From: Candidatus Lambdaproteobacteria bacterium RIFOXYD2_FULL_56_26 | GTDB taxonomy: Bacteria; SAR324; XYD2-FULL-50-16 | Direction: 5' to 3' | Length of the DNA stretch: 64,000 nt | Assembly (NCBI GenBank): GCA_001783715.1 | Contig: MFNF01000001.1 | Span: 124,001 to 188,000 of the forward strand | In this document: positions 28,151 through 37,651 of the stretch, piece after piece | Layout of the letters: each line of letters opens with the position of its first letter | Position numbering within the stretch: position 1 is the stretch's first letter | Program-made: the position numbers and the translations under genes | The notes under the pieces: model-generated | The model's input: only the letters and a program-made list of their open reading frames with translations | The model's database searches: none | What the model was told of the DNA's origin: nothing

Positions 28151-29459
28151 GGAAAAATCCCACTTCATCCGCTGCCCCATCCATGGTTCCATGCCCTTTG
28201 GGAGCCGGGAGATGGTTTTGGTGGACAGCCCCTACTTCCAACGGTTGCGCCAGATCAGCCAGCTGGGCTTTGCTTCCCTGGTCTTTCCCGGTGCTACCCA
28301 CACGAGGTTTTCCCACAGCCTGGGGGTTGCCCATCTGGCGGGCCGGGTCTTCGACCAGCTTTGCTTGGGCCAAGGATTTGACCTGAACGAGGTTTACGAC
28401 CCCCAGCAGTTGGCTTACTTTCGGCAGCTGCTCCGTTTTGCCGCCTTGCTCCATGATGTGGGGCACCCTCCCTTTTCCCATGCCGGAGAGCCGATCCTAC
28501 CCCCGGTCGGCACCCTGGGCCTTCCCGAAGCTTTGGTGGACGACCCGAATCGGGGGGCGACCCATGAGGACTACACCTGCGCCGTGATCTTGCGGCTCGC
28601 CCAGGAAGGGCTCCTGGACCCTGAGGAGGCCCAAGACTTGGTGGCCATTTTGTCCAAAACCGGGAGGGTGGGCAAAAAATTGCTGGCCAAGGAAGGAGGT
28701 CCGTTGATCTATCCCTTGCTGTGCCAGCTGATCAATGGGGAGATCGATGTGGACCGGATGGACTACCTGCTCCGAGATGCCTACCACGCCGGGGTGCCTT
28801 ACGGGAAGTTCGACCTGGACCGGCTGGTCTCGGCGCTGTCGGTGGTCCGCTACCGGGATTGGCTCTTGCTGGCGCTCAAACAAGAGGATGTGGCGACTTA
28901 CGAAAACTTTCTGCTTTCTCGGGTCCACATGTTCCACCAGATTTATTTCCACAAGACCCTGGGAGCGTTCAGCCATTACCTCAAAAAGTCCTTTGAACAA
29001 GGGGAGTTGGAACTTAAGGTCCAAGGGGGAGTGGATTGGTTTTTGGAATTTACCGAATCGAGCCTGCGCCATGCCCTGATGTTGGCCAAACACCAACCCT
29101 GGGCGGGCAGGCTGTACCGCCGGGAACGGGCCAAAACCCTGATCCGTAGGCAGGACGATTCCCCCGCCGGGCTGGCCCAGGTGACGGAAGTACAAGGCTA
29201 CCTGGAACAGGAAGGGATCCCCTGCTTTGTCTCTCGGTCCTCCAACCGTTACTCTGCCCAGATTCGGGGCCGGGAGATCGGCCCTGCCACCTTGATGGTG
29301 GTGGTCAAGGAGTTTGGCCGGAACCGGCTGCTGCCCTTGGCGGAATGTTCGGTGCTCTTGGCGGGAACCGAAGAAAAGCAGATCTTGATTACCCAGCTTT
29401 ATGTTCAACAGGAGGACCACGCCCGGGCACTGGCGGTGATCCAAGGGAGGATGCAATGA
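28143..29459 (+). CDS. HD-domain phosphohydrolase (YwfO/SAMHD1-like)
   Basis: The 438-residue protein has the extended HD signature: FQRLRQISQLGFASLVFPGA, HTRFSHSLGVAHLAG, FAALLHDVGHPPFSHAGE and EIDVDRMDYLLRDAYHAGV. This places it with dNTP triphosphohydrolase-like proteins such as B. subtilis YwfO. It probably hydrolyses nucleotides in the cytoplasm; the exact substrate is unknown. The start overlaps the RDD gene, and its stop overlaps the pyrC start (ATGA), so it belongs firmly in this operon. Confidence 0.9.
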   Translation: MVREKSHFIRCPIHGSMPFGSREMVLVDSPYFQRLRQISQLGFASLVFPGATHTRFSHSLGVAHLAGRVFDQLCLGQGFDLNEVYDPQQLAYFRQLLRFAALLHDVGHPPFSHAGEPILPPVGTLGLPEALVDDPNRGATHEDYTCAVILRLAQEGLLDPEEAQDLVAILSKTGRVGKKLLAKEGGPLIYPLLCQLINGEIDVDRMDYLLRDAYHAGVPYGKFDLDRLVSALSVVRYRDWLLLALKQEDVATYENFLLSRVHMFHQIYFHKTLGAFSHYLKKSFEQGELELKVQGGVDWFLEFTESSLRHALMLAKHQPWAGRLYRRERAKTLIRRQDDSPAGLAQVTEVQGYLEQEGIPCFVSRSSNRYSAQIRGREIGPATLMVVVKEFGRNRLLPLAECSVLLAGTEEKQILITQLYVQQEDHARALAVIQGRMQ

Positions 29460-30490
29460 TCCAGCGGATTGAACTGAACGGCCCCGACGACTTCCACCTG
29501 CACCTGCGGCAAGGGGAACAAATGGCGGCAGTGGTTCTGGATGCGGCCAAAAACTCGGCTCGGGCGCTGGTCATGCCCAACCTCAAAATTCCGATCCGCA
29601 CCACTGCCGAAGCCTTGGCCTACAAGGACGCTATCGTCACCCAGGTGCCGGGCACCGGCTTTGAACCCTTGATGAGCCTCTACCTGACCGACGAGACCCC
29701 CAAGGAGGAGGTGAGGGTGGCCAAGGAAAGCGGCGCTATCGTGGCCTTCAAGTTGTACCCCCAAGGGGCTACCACCCATTCCTCCTTTGGGGTCACCAAC
29801 CTCAAGGGGCGGTACGGGGTGTTTGAGGCCATGGAAAAGGAAGGGCTGGTCCTTTGCCTGCACGGCGAGGTGACCGACCCGAAGGTGGACATCTTCGACC
29901 GGGAAAAGGTCTTTGTGGACCGCCTCTTGGCCCCCTTGGCCCAGGCCTTTCCGGGCCTCAAGATGGTACTGGAACATGTGACCACTCAAGAAGGAGTGGA
30001 CTTTGTTGTGGGAGGCGGGGCCAATCTGGCCGGGACCTTGACTGCCCACCACCTGTGGATCAACCGCAACGACCTTTTGGTCGGTGGGATCAAGCCGCAC
30101 CACTACTGCCTGCCGGTGGCCAAACGGGAGGAACACCGCTTGGCCCTGGTAAAAGCCGCCACCTCCGGGAATCCCAAGTTTTTTTTAGGCAGCGATTCGG
30201 CCCCCCATTCGGTGGGGGCCAAGGAATGCGCCAGCGGCTGCGCCGGAATCTACACCGGTCGGCACCTGTTGGCCTATTACGCCATGGCCTTTGAACAGGC
30301 CGGAAAGCTGGAGGCCTTGGCCGACTTTGCCGGGAAGTTTGGGGCCCAGTTTTATGGCCTGCCGGTGAGTGACCAAAAACGGGTGTTGGTGAAAAAACCG
30401 GAATCGGTGCCCTTGGACCTCGACTATGGGACCGAGAAACTGGTGCCCTTTAGGGCCGGGGAAACCCTGACCTGGACCTTGGAAGCCTGA
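29456..30490 (+). CDS. pyrC: Dihydroorotase, E. coli PyrC type
   Basis: PyrC cyclises carbamoyl aspartate to dihydroorotate in pyrimidine synthesis. Features are DDFHLHLR (zinc HxH), VAFKLYPQGATTHS (carboxylated Lys), LCLHGEV, LEHVTTQEGVDFV, PHHYCLPVAKRE and GSDSAPHS (catalytic Asp). The 344-residue single-domain form is the type II enzyme. The ATG at 29456 overlaps the HD gene stop. It is the last gene of the plus-strand run. Confidence 0.95.
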   Translation: MIQRIELNGPDDFHLHLRQGEQMAAVVLDAAKNSARALVMPNLKIPIRTTAEALAYKDAIVTQVPGTGFEPLMSLYLTDETPKEEVRVAKESGAIVAFKLYPQGATTHSSFGVTNLKGRYGVFEAMEKEGLVLCLHGEVTDPKVDIFDREKVFVDRLLAPLAQAFPGLKMVLEHVTTQEGVDFVVGGGANLAGTLTAHHLWINRNDLLVGGIKPHHYCLPVAKREEHRLALVKAATSGNPKFFLGSDSAPHSVGAKECASGCAGIYTGRHLLAYYAMAFEQAGKLEALADFAGKFGAQFYGLPVSDQKRVLVKKPESVPLDLDYGTEKLVPFRAGETLTWTLEA

Positions 30491-30508
30491 AGGTTTGGGG
30501 ACGGCGCT

Positions 30509-31255
30509 TCAGACGTTGTAGCCGCCGCTCAACACCAAATTGCTGCCGGTCAGGTACTCGGAACCTTGGGCCAGCACCATTTCCAGGACCGGCCATAGAT
30601 CGGCGTATTCGCCGAATCTGCCTTGGGGGATGTAGGCCTCGGGGGCAGGGGATTCCATGACGATGGAATTGAACAGGGTGCCGGGGCTGATCACGTTGAC
30701 TGAAATCTTATCAGGCCCCCATTCTTTGGCCAAGGTCCGACTGAGGGAGATCACCCCCATTTTGGCGATGTGGTAGGCCCAGGCCTTGGCGCTGGTGACC
30801 CGGTCTCCCTTGGCGTAGGCGAAGTTGACCACCCTGGGGGCCGGGGATTCCTTGAGCAGGGGGAAAGCACCCTTGCACATCAAAAACACCGAATCCAAAT
30901 TGTTGCGCAAGACCTTGTGGTAATCCTCCAGGGAGGTTTCCATCACCGGTGCCTCATGGTAGTCCCCCACCACGTTGATCAACCCGTCCAGCCCAAAGCC
31001 CGCCTGGGCAATCTCCCGGTAGATCCGCTGCACCGATTCCAGGTCGGTGACGTCGCCTTGCAGGGCAATGGCCCTCTGGGGGCCAAACTCCTCGACCAGC
31101 TTCAAGGCACCTTCTTGGTTGGTCAGGTAGTTAAGAAAAACCCTGGCTCCCAGCTCCAAACAATGCCGGGCAATGGCTCCGCCGGTCCTGGTGGCCGCTG
31201 CGGTGACAAGAAGGGTGCGGTTTTGGAGCAGTTTTTTTGGGTCCCGGTGGTCCAT
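30509..31255 (-). CDS. Short-chain dehydrogenase/reductase
   Basis: The Rossmann start LLVTAAATRTGGAIARHCLE stands in for TGxxxGIG. DGLINVVGDYHEAPV and the catalytic AYHIAKMGVISLSRTLAKEW (YxxxK) follow. NFAYAKGD replaces the usual Ser strand, as in SDRs annotated as pteridine or FolM-like reductases, so the substrate is unclear. The conserved Ser position should be checked. The start is placed at the ATG before DHRDPKK; an extension to 31390 has no support. It is convergent with pyrC and divergent from purF. Confidence 0.82.
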   Translation of the reverse strand: MDHRDPKKLLQNRTLLVTAAATRTGGAIARHCLELGARVFLNYLTNQEGALKLVEEFGPQRAIALQGDVTDLESVQRIYREIAQAGFGLDGLINVVGDYHEAPVMETSLEDYHKVLRNNLDSVFLMCKGAFPLLKESPAPRVVNFAYAKGDRVTSAKAWAYHIAKMGVISLSRTLAKEWGPDKISVNVISPGTLFNSIVMESPAPEAYIPQGRFGEYADLWPVLEMVLAQGSEYLTGSNLVLSGGYNV

Positions 31256-31449
31256 TTGACTGAGCCGATTGAGGTTGAACTGTGAGAATACCCCAAAGCA
31301 GGGAAGTTGCAAACCCAAGAACCTCCCTGGGCGCAGGGAGATTTGCGAATGGGCTGAAAACCTTGGAGCCATAAGGGAAACAATCCCCAAAAATCAAGTT
31401 GATTTGTTCCGGCTATCTGATCAGAATGAACCTTCCTTCCAGAGGGTCT

Positions 31450-32874
31450 ATGTGCGGAGTTTTTGGTTTTACCGGCCATCCTGAGGCCAAACAGATTTTG
31501 CCAACCATCCTGGCCTCGTTGCAGCACCGGGGACATGATTCTTGCGGGGTGGCGGGCTTTGTCGCCCAAGACCCGAGCTGTATCGACACGCTCAAGGAAA
31601 TGGGCCGGGCCAGCCGGACCATGAACCCCCAGAAGTTGGAAAAGTTCATGGGCTCAAGCTTCATCGCCCACACCCGCTATTCCACCCGCAACTCCTCCAC
31701 CTCCGTCCGGGAAGTGCACCCCCACTGGGCGCAAAGCATGCAGGGTCGAATGGTCATCGTCACCAACGGCGACCTTCTGAACGTTGAGGAACTGCTGGAA
31801 TACCTCAAGCACCGCAAGGTCAAGGTGTACACCAAAAACGATGCCGAGATTCTGGCCGCCTTGATCAACGTGCAGATTCGCCTCCGGGGCTTGAGCATGG
31901 GCAATGCGATCAGCGAGGTGATGGGGCTGGCCCAAGGTGGATACGCCGGGGTGGTGATGACCGAAGACGACCCCAACATCTACGCCTTTCGGGACCCTTG
32001 GGGGATCAGGCCGCTGCACTTTGCCGAATTTGCGGTAGGTGGACAGCTCTGCCGGGCGGTCAGTAGCGAAACCTGCACCTTCGACCTGATCCAGCGGTAT
32101 GACGTGGTCAAATACCCGGACGGGAAGGGCTACACCAGCAGGGAGGTTGGCCCGGGGGAGATTCTTTGTTTCTCCGAACAAGGTGTCCCCACCAGCAGCT
32201 TCCTGCAAACCCGTGTGCCGGGTCGGATCGGTTGCGTTTTTGAGGCGATCTATTTCTCCCGGCCCGACAGCCTCCAACGAGGGGAATCTTTCCAAGCGCT
32301 GCGGGAGCGGATGGGCCGGGAGCTCTTTTTGGAAGCCCCGGTGGAGGCCGACTTGGTGACTGCGGTGCCCAAGGGCGGAATTCCGGCGGCCATTGGCTTT
32401 GCCAAGGCCTCGGGCTTGCCCTACAACGTGGCCATCCTGGAAGAGCCCTCGACCGGCGGGCTACGGAGCTTTACCACCAATCCCCAAGACCGTATGGCCT
32501 TGGCCAAGATGAAGTACAGCATCCTTCGGGACATGGTCGAAGGGCAAAGGGTGGTAGTGGTGGACGACTCGATCGTCCGGGGGACCACCGCCAAACTGCT
32601 GGTCAAAAGTCTGTACGAAAACGGAGCCAAGGAAGTCCACTTGCGGATCCCCTGCCCGCCCTACAACTGGCCTTGCCATTATGGAATCGAAACCAAAGAC
32701 CCCAAGACCTTGATAAGCCACGGGAAAACCAACGACGAAATCTGTGCGGCCCTGGGAGCCGATTCCCTGTATTACCTGGGGATTGAAGGACTGTACCGGG
32801 CGATTCGCCAGGAACGAGGGCTGTTTTGCGACGAATGTCTTTCGGGGCGGACTCCGTTTTCCGTTGAGGTTTGA
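31450..32874 (+). CDS. purF: Amidophosphoribosyltransferase
   Basis: PurF makes phosphoribosylamine from PRPP and glutamine, the committed step of purine synthesis. The start MCGVFGF places the nucleophilic Cys2 at the N-terminus after Met removal. LQHRGHDSCGVAGF, FIAHTRYST, TNGDLLN and FRDPWGIRPL mark the glutaminase domain. The PRPP domain has RVVVVDDSIVRGTTAKLL. Cysteines near the C-terminus (RIPCPPYNWPCHYG, LFCDECLSGRTPF) fit the iron-sulfur-containing B. subtilis type. AGAGG precedes the ATG at 31450. Confidence 0.95.
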   Translation: MCGVFGFTGHPEAKQILPTILASLQHRGHDSCGVAGFVAQDPSCIDTLKEMGRASRTMNPQKLEKFMGSSFIAHTRYSTRNSSTSVREVHPHWAQSMQGRMVIVTNGDLLNVEELLEYLKHRKVKVYTKNDAEILAALINVQIRLRGLSMGNAISEVMGLAQGGYAGVVMTEDDPNIYAFRDPWGIRPLHFAEFAVGGQLCRAVSSETCTFDLIQRYDVVKYPDGKGYTSREVGPGEILCFSEQGVPTSSFLQTRVPGRIGCVFEAIYFSRPDSLQRGESFQALRERMGRELFLEAPVEADLVTAVPKGGIPAAIGFAKASGLPYNVAILEEPSTGGLRSFTTNPQDRMALAKMKYSILRDMVEGQRVVVVDDSIVRGTTAKLLVKSLYENGAKEVHLRIPCPPYNWPCHYGIETKDPKTLISHGKTNDEICAALGADSLYYLGIEGLYRAIRQERGLFCDECLSGRTPFSVEV

Positions 32875-33207
32875 GCAGGTTGGAGGCGGGGGTATCCCGA
32901 AAAGGGGTGGATCAAACGGGGACGGTTGTTCTTTAGAGGAACTTGTAGTCTTGCTCCTTGCCTCTTCTTTGGTTTTAGGCCAGTCTAGGAACAGAAAGAA
33001 AAACTCAAACATCGTTCTATTTCCATAAGCCCTGTTTGGCTATGGGTTTGGCGTGGAACGTGGAGTTTTTTTCATCAGACCTGTGCCGAAGGTTTGCCAA
33101 AAAGTTTTTTTTTCGCTACCTTCGGACCGATTCTGGAAACTTGGCCCTGGAGCTGCGGTTTCCCTTGGAGAGTTAAGGACCAAAACCACCTTTTGGGAAG
33201 AGACCCT
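32875..33207. promoter_or_regulatory. nuo operon upstream region
   Basis: The 333 bases between purF and nuoA must hold the promoter of the nuo operon, as no terminator or other gene is evident. The clearest structure is a perfect 8-bp inverted repeat, CCGAAGGT (33086-33093) and ACCTTCGG (33118-33125), separated by 24 bases that include a run of nine T. I could not pick a confident -35/-10 pair. Confidence 0.45.
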
Positions 33208-33612
33208 ATGTTGCTTCAATTCGGCATCGCCTTTGCCGTCATTGGTTTTATGGCCGCCTTCATCGGCCTAAACCTAGTGGTGGCCAAGTTGCTCAGCCCC
33301 TCCAACCCGTCGGCGGGAAAATCGGTTCCCTACGACTGCGGTGAAGCTCCGGTCGGGGTTGGGTACCGGCAGTACAACCTCCGCTTTTATTTGGTGGCAC
33401 TGGTCTTTGTGATCTTCGACGTGGAGATTGCCTTCATGTACCCGGTAACCGCTATTTTTAAGGACCTGACCTTGGAAGGTTGGGGCGGGTTGGCCTTCGC
33501 AGAGATCCTGATTTTTGTGGCAATTTTGACTGCCGGGTTTGTGTACTCTTGGAAGGAAGGTGGTTTGGATTGGGTTAGAGAACAAATCGGAGCGGTGAAG
33601 GGGGCGAAATGA
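33208..33612 (+). CDS. nuoA: NADH-quinone oxidoreductase subunit A
   Basis: NuoA is a small membrane subunit at the junction of the arms of complex I. The 134 residues have three membrane helices, [20 protein letters not shown] and [15 protein letters not shown], both diagnostic. The start MLLQFGIAF at 33208 follows GGGAAGAG. It is the first of eleven consecutive nuo genes and overlaps nuoB by 4 bp. Confidence 0.95.
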   Translation: MLLQFGIAFAVIGFMAAFIGLNLVVAKLLSPSNPSAGKSVPYDCGEAPVGVGYRQYNLRFYLVALVFVIFDVEIAFMYPVTAIFKDLTLEGWGGLAFAEILIFVAILTAGFVYSWKEGGLDWVREQIGAVKGAK

Positions 33613-34091
33613 ACAACCTGTTACACAAGTTTGAGGACGACGGGATTGTTCTGACCACCGTTGACCACCTGCTCAACCTGACCAGGGCGAACAGCCTGTT
33701 TTTTATGTTGTTTGGCCTCGCCTGCTGCGGGATCGAGATGATGCAATCGGGTGGCCCCAGAGCCGACCTGGACCGCTTTGGTGTGGTCCCCCGGGCTTCA
33801 CCCCGCCAGTCGGACCTGATGATCGTCGCCGGGACGGTGACCCTCAAGATGGCCAGCCGGGTCAAGGTTTTGTACGACCAAATGCCCGAACCCAAGTACG
33901 TGATCTCCATGGGCAGTTGCTCCAACACCGGCGGTTTGTTCCAAGGGGGCTATTCTGTGCTCCACGGGGTGGACCGGGTGATTCCGGTGGACGTTTATTT
34001 GCCCGGTTGCCCGCCTCGGCCGGAGGCTTTGACAGCCGCAATCATTGCCATCCAAAAGAAGATCAAAGCCGAAAAATACCTGCGCAAGTAA
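33609..34091 (+). CDS. nuoB: NADH-quinone oxidoreductase subunit B
   Basis: NuoB carries cluster N2, the last iron-sulfur centre before quinone. Ligands are the tandem Cys in [11 protein letters not shown], the Cys in [14 protein letters not shown], and [37 protein letters not shown] is standard. Length is 160. It sits between nuoA (4-bp overlap) and nuoC. Confidence 0.97.
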   Translation: MNNLLHKFEDDGIVLTTVDHLLNLTRANSLFFMLFGLACCGIEMMQSGGPRADLDRFGVVPRASPRQSDLMIVAGTVTLKMASRVKVLYDQMPEPKYVISMGSCSNTGGLFQGGYSVLHGVDRVIPVDVYLPGCPPRPEALTAAIIAIQKKIKAEKYLRK

Positions 34092-34119
34092 CAACGGCAA
34101 AAGGTTTAGAGGAGCCGCC

Positions 34120-34620
34120 TTGGAACAGAAAAGTATTTTTGAAGCCCTACAGTCCAAAACCCAGCTCCCCTTGGAGTGGGTCGAGGATGCCTACGGGCCG
34201 AAGCTGAAGATTGCCCCGCAAGACTTGGTAGCGGTACTAACCTTGCTCAAAAATGACTCGGCCTTGGGTTTTGACTGTTTGACCAACCAAACCGGCAGCC
34301 ACATGGACCCGGTGATCCGGCTCTATTACGTACTTTATTCCTACCTCCACCACCATGAACTGGTGGTGTTTTGCGAAGTCCCGGTCGGGGCCCCGGTGGT
34401 GAATTCGGTGGTGGGCCTCTTTGGTGGGGCCAATTGGTTGGAACGGGAAACCTTCGACCTGTTGGGGGTCAAGTTCACCGGGCACCCGGACCTCACCAGG
34501 ATCATGTTGCCCGAAGACTGGGTCGGCCACCCGTTGCGCAAAGACTACGTCTATGTGCAGGAGTACAACGGGATCGATAACCGGCCTTCGGAAATCACCA
34601 AAAGCTTCCAGCCTTCTTAA
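34120..34620 (+). CDS. nuoC: NADH-quinone oxidoreductase subunit C
   Basis: NuoC is a peripheral-arm structural subunit. The conserved VNSVVGLFGGANWLERETFD and LLGVKFTGHPDLTRIMLPED, then VGHPLRKDY, are present. Translation most likely starts at TTG 34120, which has GAGGAG six bases upstream; no ATG fits. An open frame reaches back into nuoB but lacks a ribosome binding site. nuoC and nuoD are separate genes, unlike the fused NuoCD of enterobacteria. Confidence 0.93.
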   Translation: MEQKSIFEALQSKTQLPLEWVEDAYGPKLKIAPQDLVAVLTLLKNDSALGFDCLTNQTGSHMDPVIRLYYVLYSYLHHHELVVFCEVPVGAPVVNSVVGLFGGANWLERETFDLLGVKFTGHPDLTRIMLPEDWVGHPLRKDYVYVQEYNGIDNRPSEITKSFQPS

Positions 34621-34632
34621 GGGAACGAACTC

Positions 34633-35754
34633 ATGGGCAAACAGTTACGTACCGAATTGATGACCATCAACATGGGTCCGCAGCATCCCTCGACCCATGG
34701 GGTAATCCGGTTCATCATCAAAACGGACGGCGAAGTCATCCATGAATGCCAGCCAGATGTTGGCTACCTGCACCGTTCCATCGAAAAAATCTCCGAAAAG
34801 GTAAATTGGCAGGGTTTTGTCCCCTTTACGGATCGGGTGGACTACTTGGCCTCGATGAACGCCAACTGGGCCTATTGTTTCGCCGTCGAGCGGATGTTGG
34901 GCACCGAAGTCCCCCGGCGGGCGGAGTTTCTGCGGGTCATGGTCGGCGAATTGAACCGAATCTCCAGTCACTTGATTGCCATTGGGGCAACCGCCATGGA
35001 CCTGGGCGGCTTTACCCCCTTCATCCAGTTGCTGCGGGAACGGGAGTACATCAACGACCTCTTGGAAATGGCTTGTGGGGCTAGGCTCACCTACAATTAC
35101 ATCTCCATCGGCGGGGTCAATTACGACGTGCCCCGGAACTGGACCGAAAAGGTCGGCGAGTTCCTGGAACACTTTGAACTGGCCATGGAACAGATGAACC
35201 GGTTGATTAGCTACAACCGGATCTTCATCAACCGAATGGCCAACTTGGCGGTGATCCCTCGGGAAATGGCCATCCAGTACAATCTGGTCGGCCCCAATCT
35301 GCGGGGCTCGGGGGTCAAGTTCGACCTGCGCCGGGACCACCCCTATTCGGTTTACCCGGAGCTGGACTTTGAGGTCCCCGTGGGTGTTGGGATCGAAGGC
35401 CAAGTTGGCGACTGTTATGACCGCTACCATGTGCGGATGATGGAGATCAGAGAGTCCATCAATATCCTGCGCCAGTGCATCAAAATGATGCCTCCAGGGG
35501 AGATCCAAGGGAAAGTCAAAAACGTGATCAAACCGCCCGAAGGAACAATCCACGTACGCACTGAAACCCCCAGGGGGGACACTGGCTACCTGATCCAGTC
35601 CGACGGCAAGACCTCGGCTTATCGCTTGAAGATTCGCACCGGCAGCTTTACTGCCATGTCCGTCATCCCGGCTGTGGCTCCGGGGCTGTTCATCGCCGAC
35701 TTGATTGCGCTGATCGGTTCCTTGGACGTAGTCGCCCCCGAACTGGACCGTTAA
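34633..35754 (+). CDS. nuoD: NADH-quinone oxidoreductase subunit D
   Basis: NuoD lines the quinone-binding site in the peripheral arm. MGPQHPSTHGVIRF, the VGYLHRSIEKISE segment, ERMLGTEVPRRAEFLRVMV, RGSGVKFDLRRDHPYSVY and DCYDRYHVRMMEIRES are typical. It ends VVAPELDR with the family's terminal Asp-Arg. Length 373 matches the shorter, non-fused form. Confidence 0.97.
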   Translation: MGKQLRTELMTINMGPQHPSTHGVIRFIIKTDGEVIHECQPDVGYLHRSIEKISEKVNWQGFVPFTDRVDYLASMNANWAYCFAVERMLGTEVPRRAEFLRVMVGELNRISSHLIAIGATAMDLGGFTPFIQLLREREYINDLLEMACGARLTYNYISIGGVNYDVPRNWTEKVGEFLEHFELAMEQMNRLISYNRIFINRMANLAVIPREMAIQYNLVGPNLRGSGVKFDLRRDHPYSVYPELDFEVPVGVGIEGQVGDCYDRYHVRMMEIRESINILRQCIKMMPPGEIQGKVKNVIKPPEGTIHVRTETPRGDTGYLIQSDGKTSAYRLKIRTGSFTAMSVIPAVAPGLFIADLIALIGSLDVVAPELDR

Positions 35755-35766
35755 CCAAAACACAAT

Positions 35767-37014
35767 ATGCTGATCCAAACCATGACCAGTCTGGGCATAC
35801 CCGAGTTGATCGCCCAGCTGATTTACGCCTTGTTGGTCGCCTTCTTGTGCGTCAACTTCATTGCCGTTTATGCCGGGGTGATTTCGGTGGTGGAACGGCG
35901 GGTGGCGGCCAAGATGCAGTCTCGGGTCGGCCCCAACCGGGTGGGACCCCAAGGCTCCTTGCAGTGGCTGGCCGACGGGATCAAACTGATCCTCAAGGAA
36001 GACCTGATCCCCGATGGAGCGGACCACTTCCTGTTCAAACTGGCTCCCTTTTTGATGGCCATGGGCGTAGCGGGAACCTTCGCCGTGATCCCCTGGGGGC
36101 CTGCCAACTCGGCGGCTTCGGACATGAATGTAGGTATTCTTTACCTCATCTCCATCACCTCTTTGGTGGTCATTGCCTCCTTGATGGCCGGGTGGGCTTC
36201 CAACAACAAATGGTCCTTGATCGGTGGGATGCGTTCGGCGGCGATGATCGTCAGCTACGAAATCCCTGTGGCCCTGGGCCTCTTGCCCGCCATTTTGATC
36301 GCCGGGTCCTTGAACATGGGCGACTTGGTGAGCGCCCAAGGCTGGGCTCCCTGGGACTGGATCGCATTCAACAACCCTTTTGCCCTGCTGGGTTTTTTGC
36401 TGTTTGTCACCGGCAGCGTCGCCGAATCCAACCGGACCCCCTTCGACTTGACCGAGGCGGAGTCGGAGTTGGTGGCAGGTTACGCAACCGAATATTCGGG
36501 CTTCCGGTTTGCGGTTTACACCTTGGCTGAATTTGCCAACACCTGGGTGGTGGGTGCGGTTTGCGCCGCTGTCTTCCTGGGGGCCGGTCAACTGCCTCCG
36601 CTGCTCGAAGGCTCCATCCCCTTGTCGGTGGCGGTGTTTGTCGGCAAGACGATGTTCATGGTCTTTGTGCTGATGTGGTTCCGCTGGACCCTGCCCCGGT
36701 TTCGGATCGACCAGATGATGGAATTTTCCTGGAAGTACATGTTGCCCCTGTCCCTGGTGGCCTTCTTGGGCCAAGCGGTTTATTTCCTCTGGACTTGGGA
36801 GAGCGAGGTCGCCCGGATCATGGTTTCCCACCTCATGGTGCTGGTCTTTTTGGGTCTCTTTTTTTACTTCCTCAGCCGAACGATGGTCAACTTCAAACAC
36901 CAAGCCGTGGCGGTCAACAGCTATAAAACCGAGATCGACTACCTGGAGCGGATGGGCATTTTGAAGCCCGTTGAAGCTGTGGTGGTCGCCGAAGAAGAGG
37001 AAGGGAAGGAGTGA
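35767..37014 (+). CDS. nuoH: NADH-quinone oxidoreductase subunit H
   Basis: NuoH is the membrane subunit that forms the quinone entry channel with NuoB and NuoD. SVVERRVAAKMQSRVGPNRV, WLADGIKLILKEDLIPDGAD, SVAESNRTPFDLTEAESELV and WFRWTLPRFRIDQMM are diagnostic, with about eight helices. At 415 residues it is longer than most NuoH (about 330-350). The extra is in an additional helix and an acidic cytoplasmic tail (VVVAEEEEGKE). Confidence 0.96.
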   Translation: MLIQTMTSLGIPELIAQLIYALLVAFLCVNFIAVYAGVISVVERRVAAKMQSRVGPNRVGPQGSLQWLADGIKLILKEDLIPDGADHFLFKLAPFLMAMGVAGTFAVIPWGPANSAASDMNVGILYLISITSLVVIASLMAGWASNNKWSLIGGMRSAAMIVSYEIPVALGLLPAILIAGSLNMGDLVSAQGWAPWDWIAFNNPFALLGFLLFVTGSVAESNRTPFDLTEAESELVAGYATEYSGFRFAVYTLAEFANTWVVGAVCAAVFLGAGQLPPLLEGSIPLSVAVFVGKTMFMVFVLMWFRWTLPRFRIDQMMEFSWKYMLPLSLVAFLGQAVYFLWTWESEVARIMVSHLMVLVFLGLFFYFLSRTMVNFKHQAVAVNSYKTEIDYLERMGILKPVEAVVVAEEEEGKE

Positions 37015-37015
37015 C

Positions 37016-37651
37016 ATGAACATGACCCCAAAACGATCCTCTTTCGGCACCTACCTGAACAACCTGGTCAACGGTGTGACCAGTATGTTTGAAGGGATGA
37101 GCATTACCTTGGCCAGTATGTTTTTCCGGGCTCAGACCATCCAATACCCGGATGTCAATATCCACAGCAACGAAGAGCTGGTCAAGGACTACAAGGGCAA
37201 CCTGCGAGGGATGCCAGCCAATTACCGGGGGATGCTCCATGTGGACATGGAGATCTGCACCGCCTGCATGATCTGCATGAAGGCCTGTCCGATCGACTGC
37301 ATCGCCATCACCAACGTCAAGTGCGACAAACGGACCTTTGTGGGAGTCGGGGGGAAAAAAGCGGTGCAAACCCGTGCCGCCACAAGGTTCGACATTGACC
37401 TGGGCAAATGTATGTTTTGTGGTCTCTGCTCCTTGCCCTGCCCGACCGGAGCGATCCACCACACCACCCAATTCGAGTTTGTCCCCGACAACCTGGAGGC
37501 CTTGGTTTACAAGTTTGTCACTCCCCAAGAGGCGCAAAAGGCCGAAGCCCGAGCCAAAGAAATCGAGGTAGAGGAAAAGGCCGCCAAGGCCGCCAAGGCC
37601 AAAGCAGAAGCGGAAGCCAAGCCAGCAGAACCCCAACCGGAGAACAATTGA
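37016..37651 (+). CDS. nuoI: NADH-quinone oxidoreductase subunit I
   Basis: NuoI holds two 4Fe-4S clusters (N6a/N6b). The ligands are in EICTACMICMKACPIDCIAI and GKCMFCGLCSLPCPTGAIHH, each a CxxCxxCxxxCP set. The C-terminal tail is a highly charged Ala/Lys/Glu repeat (about residues 175-211), unusual for NuoI and probably a flexible or helical extension. Start at ATG 37016, 1 bp after nuoH; the stop overlaps the nuoJ ATG by one base. Confidence 0.95.
   Translation: MNMTPKRSSFGTYLNNLVNGVTSMFEGMSITLASMFFRAQTIQYPDVNIHSNEELVKDYKGNLRGMPANYRGMLHVDMEICTACMICMKACPIDCIAITNVKCDKRTFVGVGGKKAVQTRAATRFDIDLGKCMFCGLCSLPCPTGAIHHTTQFEFVPDNLEALVYKFVTPQEAQKAEARAKEIEVEEKAAKAAKAKAEAEAKPAEPQPENN

Noticed and set aside
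34645-37050. 801-codon open frame on the minus strand across nuoD and nuoH
   Set aside because: It lies exactly antisense to two clearly recognised nuo genes, has His/Gln/Gly-rich composition, and matches no protein family. Long antisense frames are expected in GC-rich genes.
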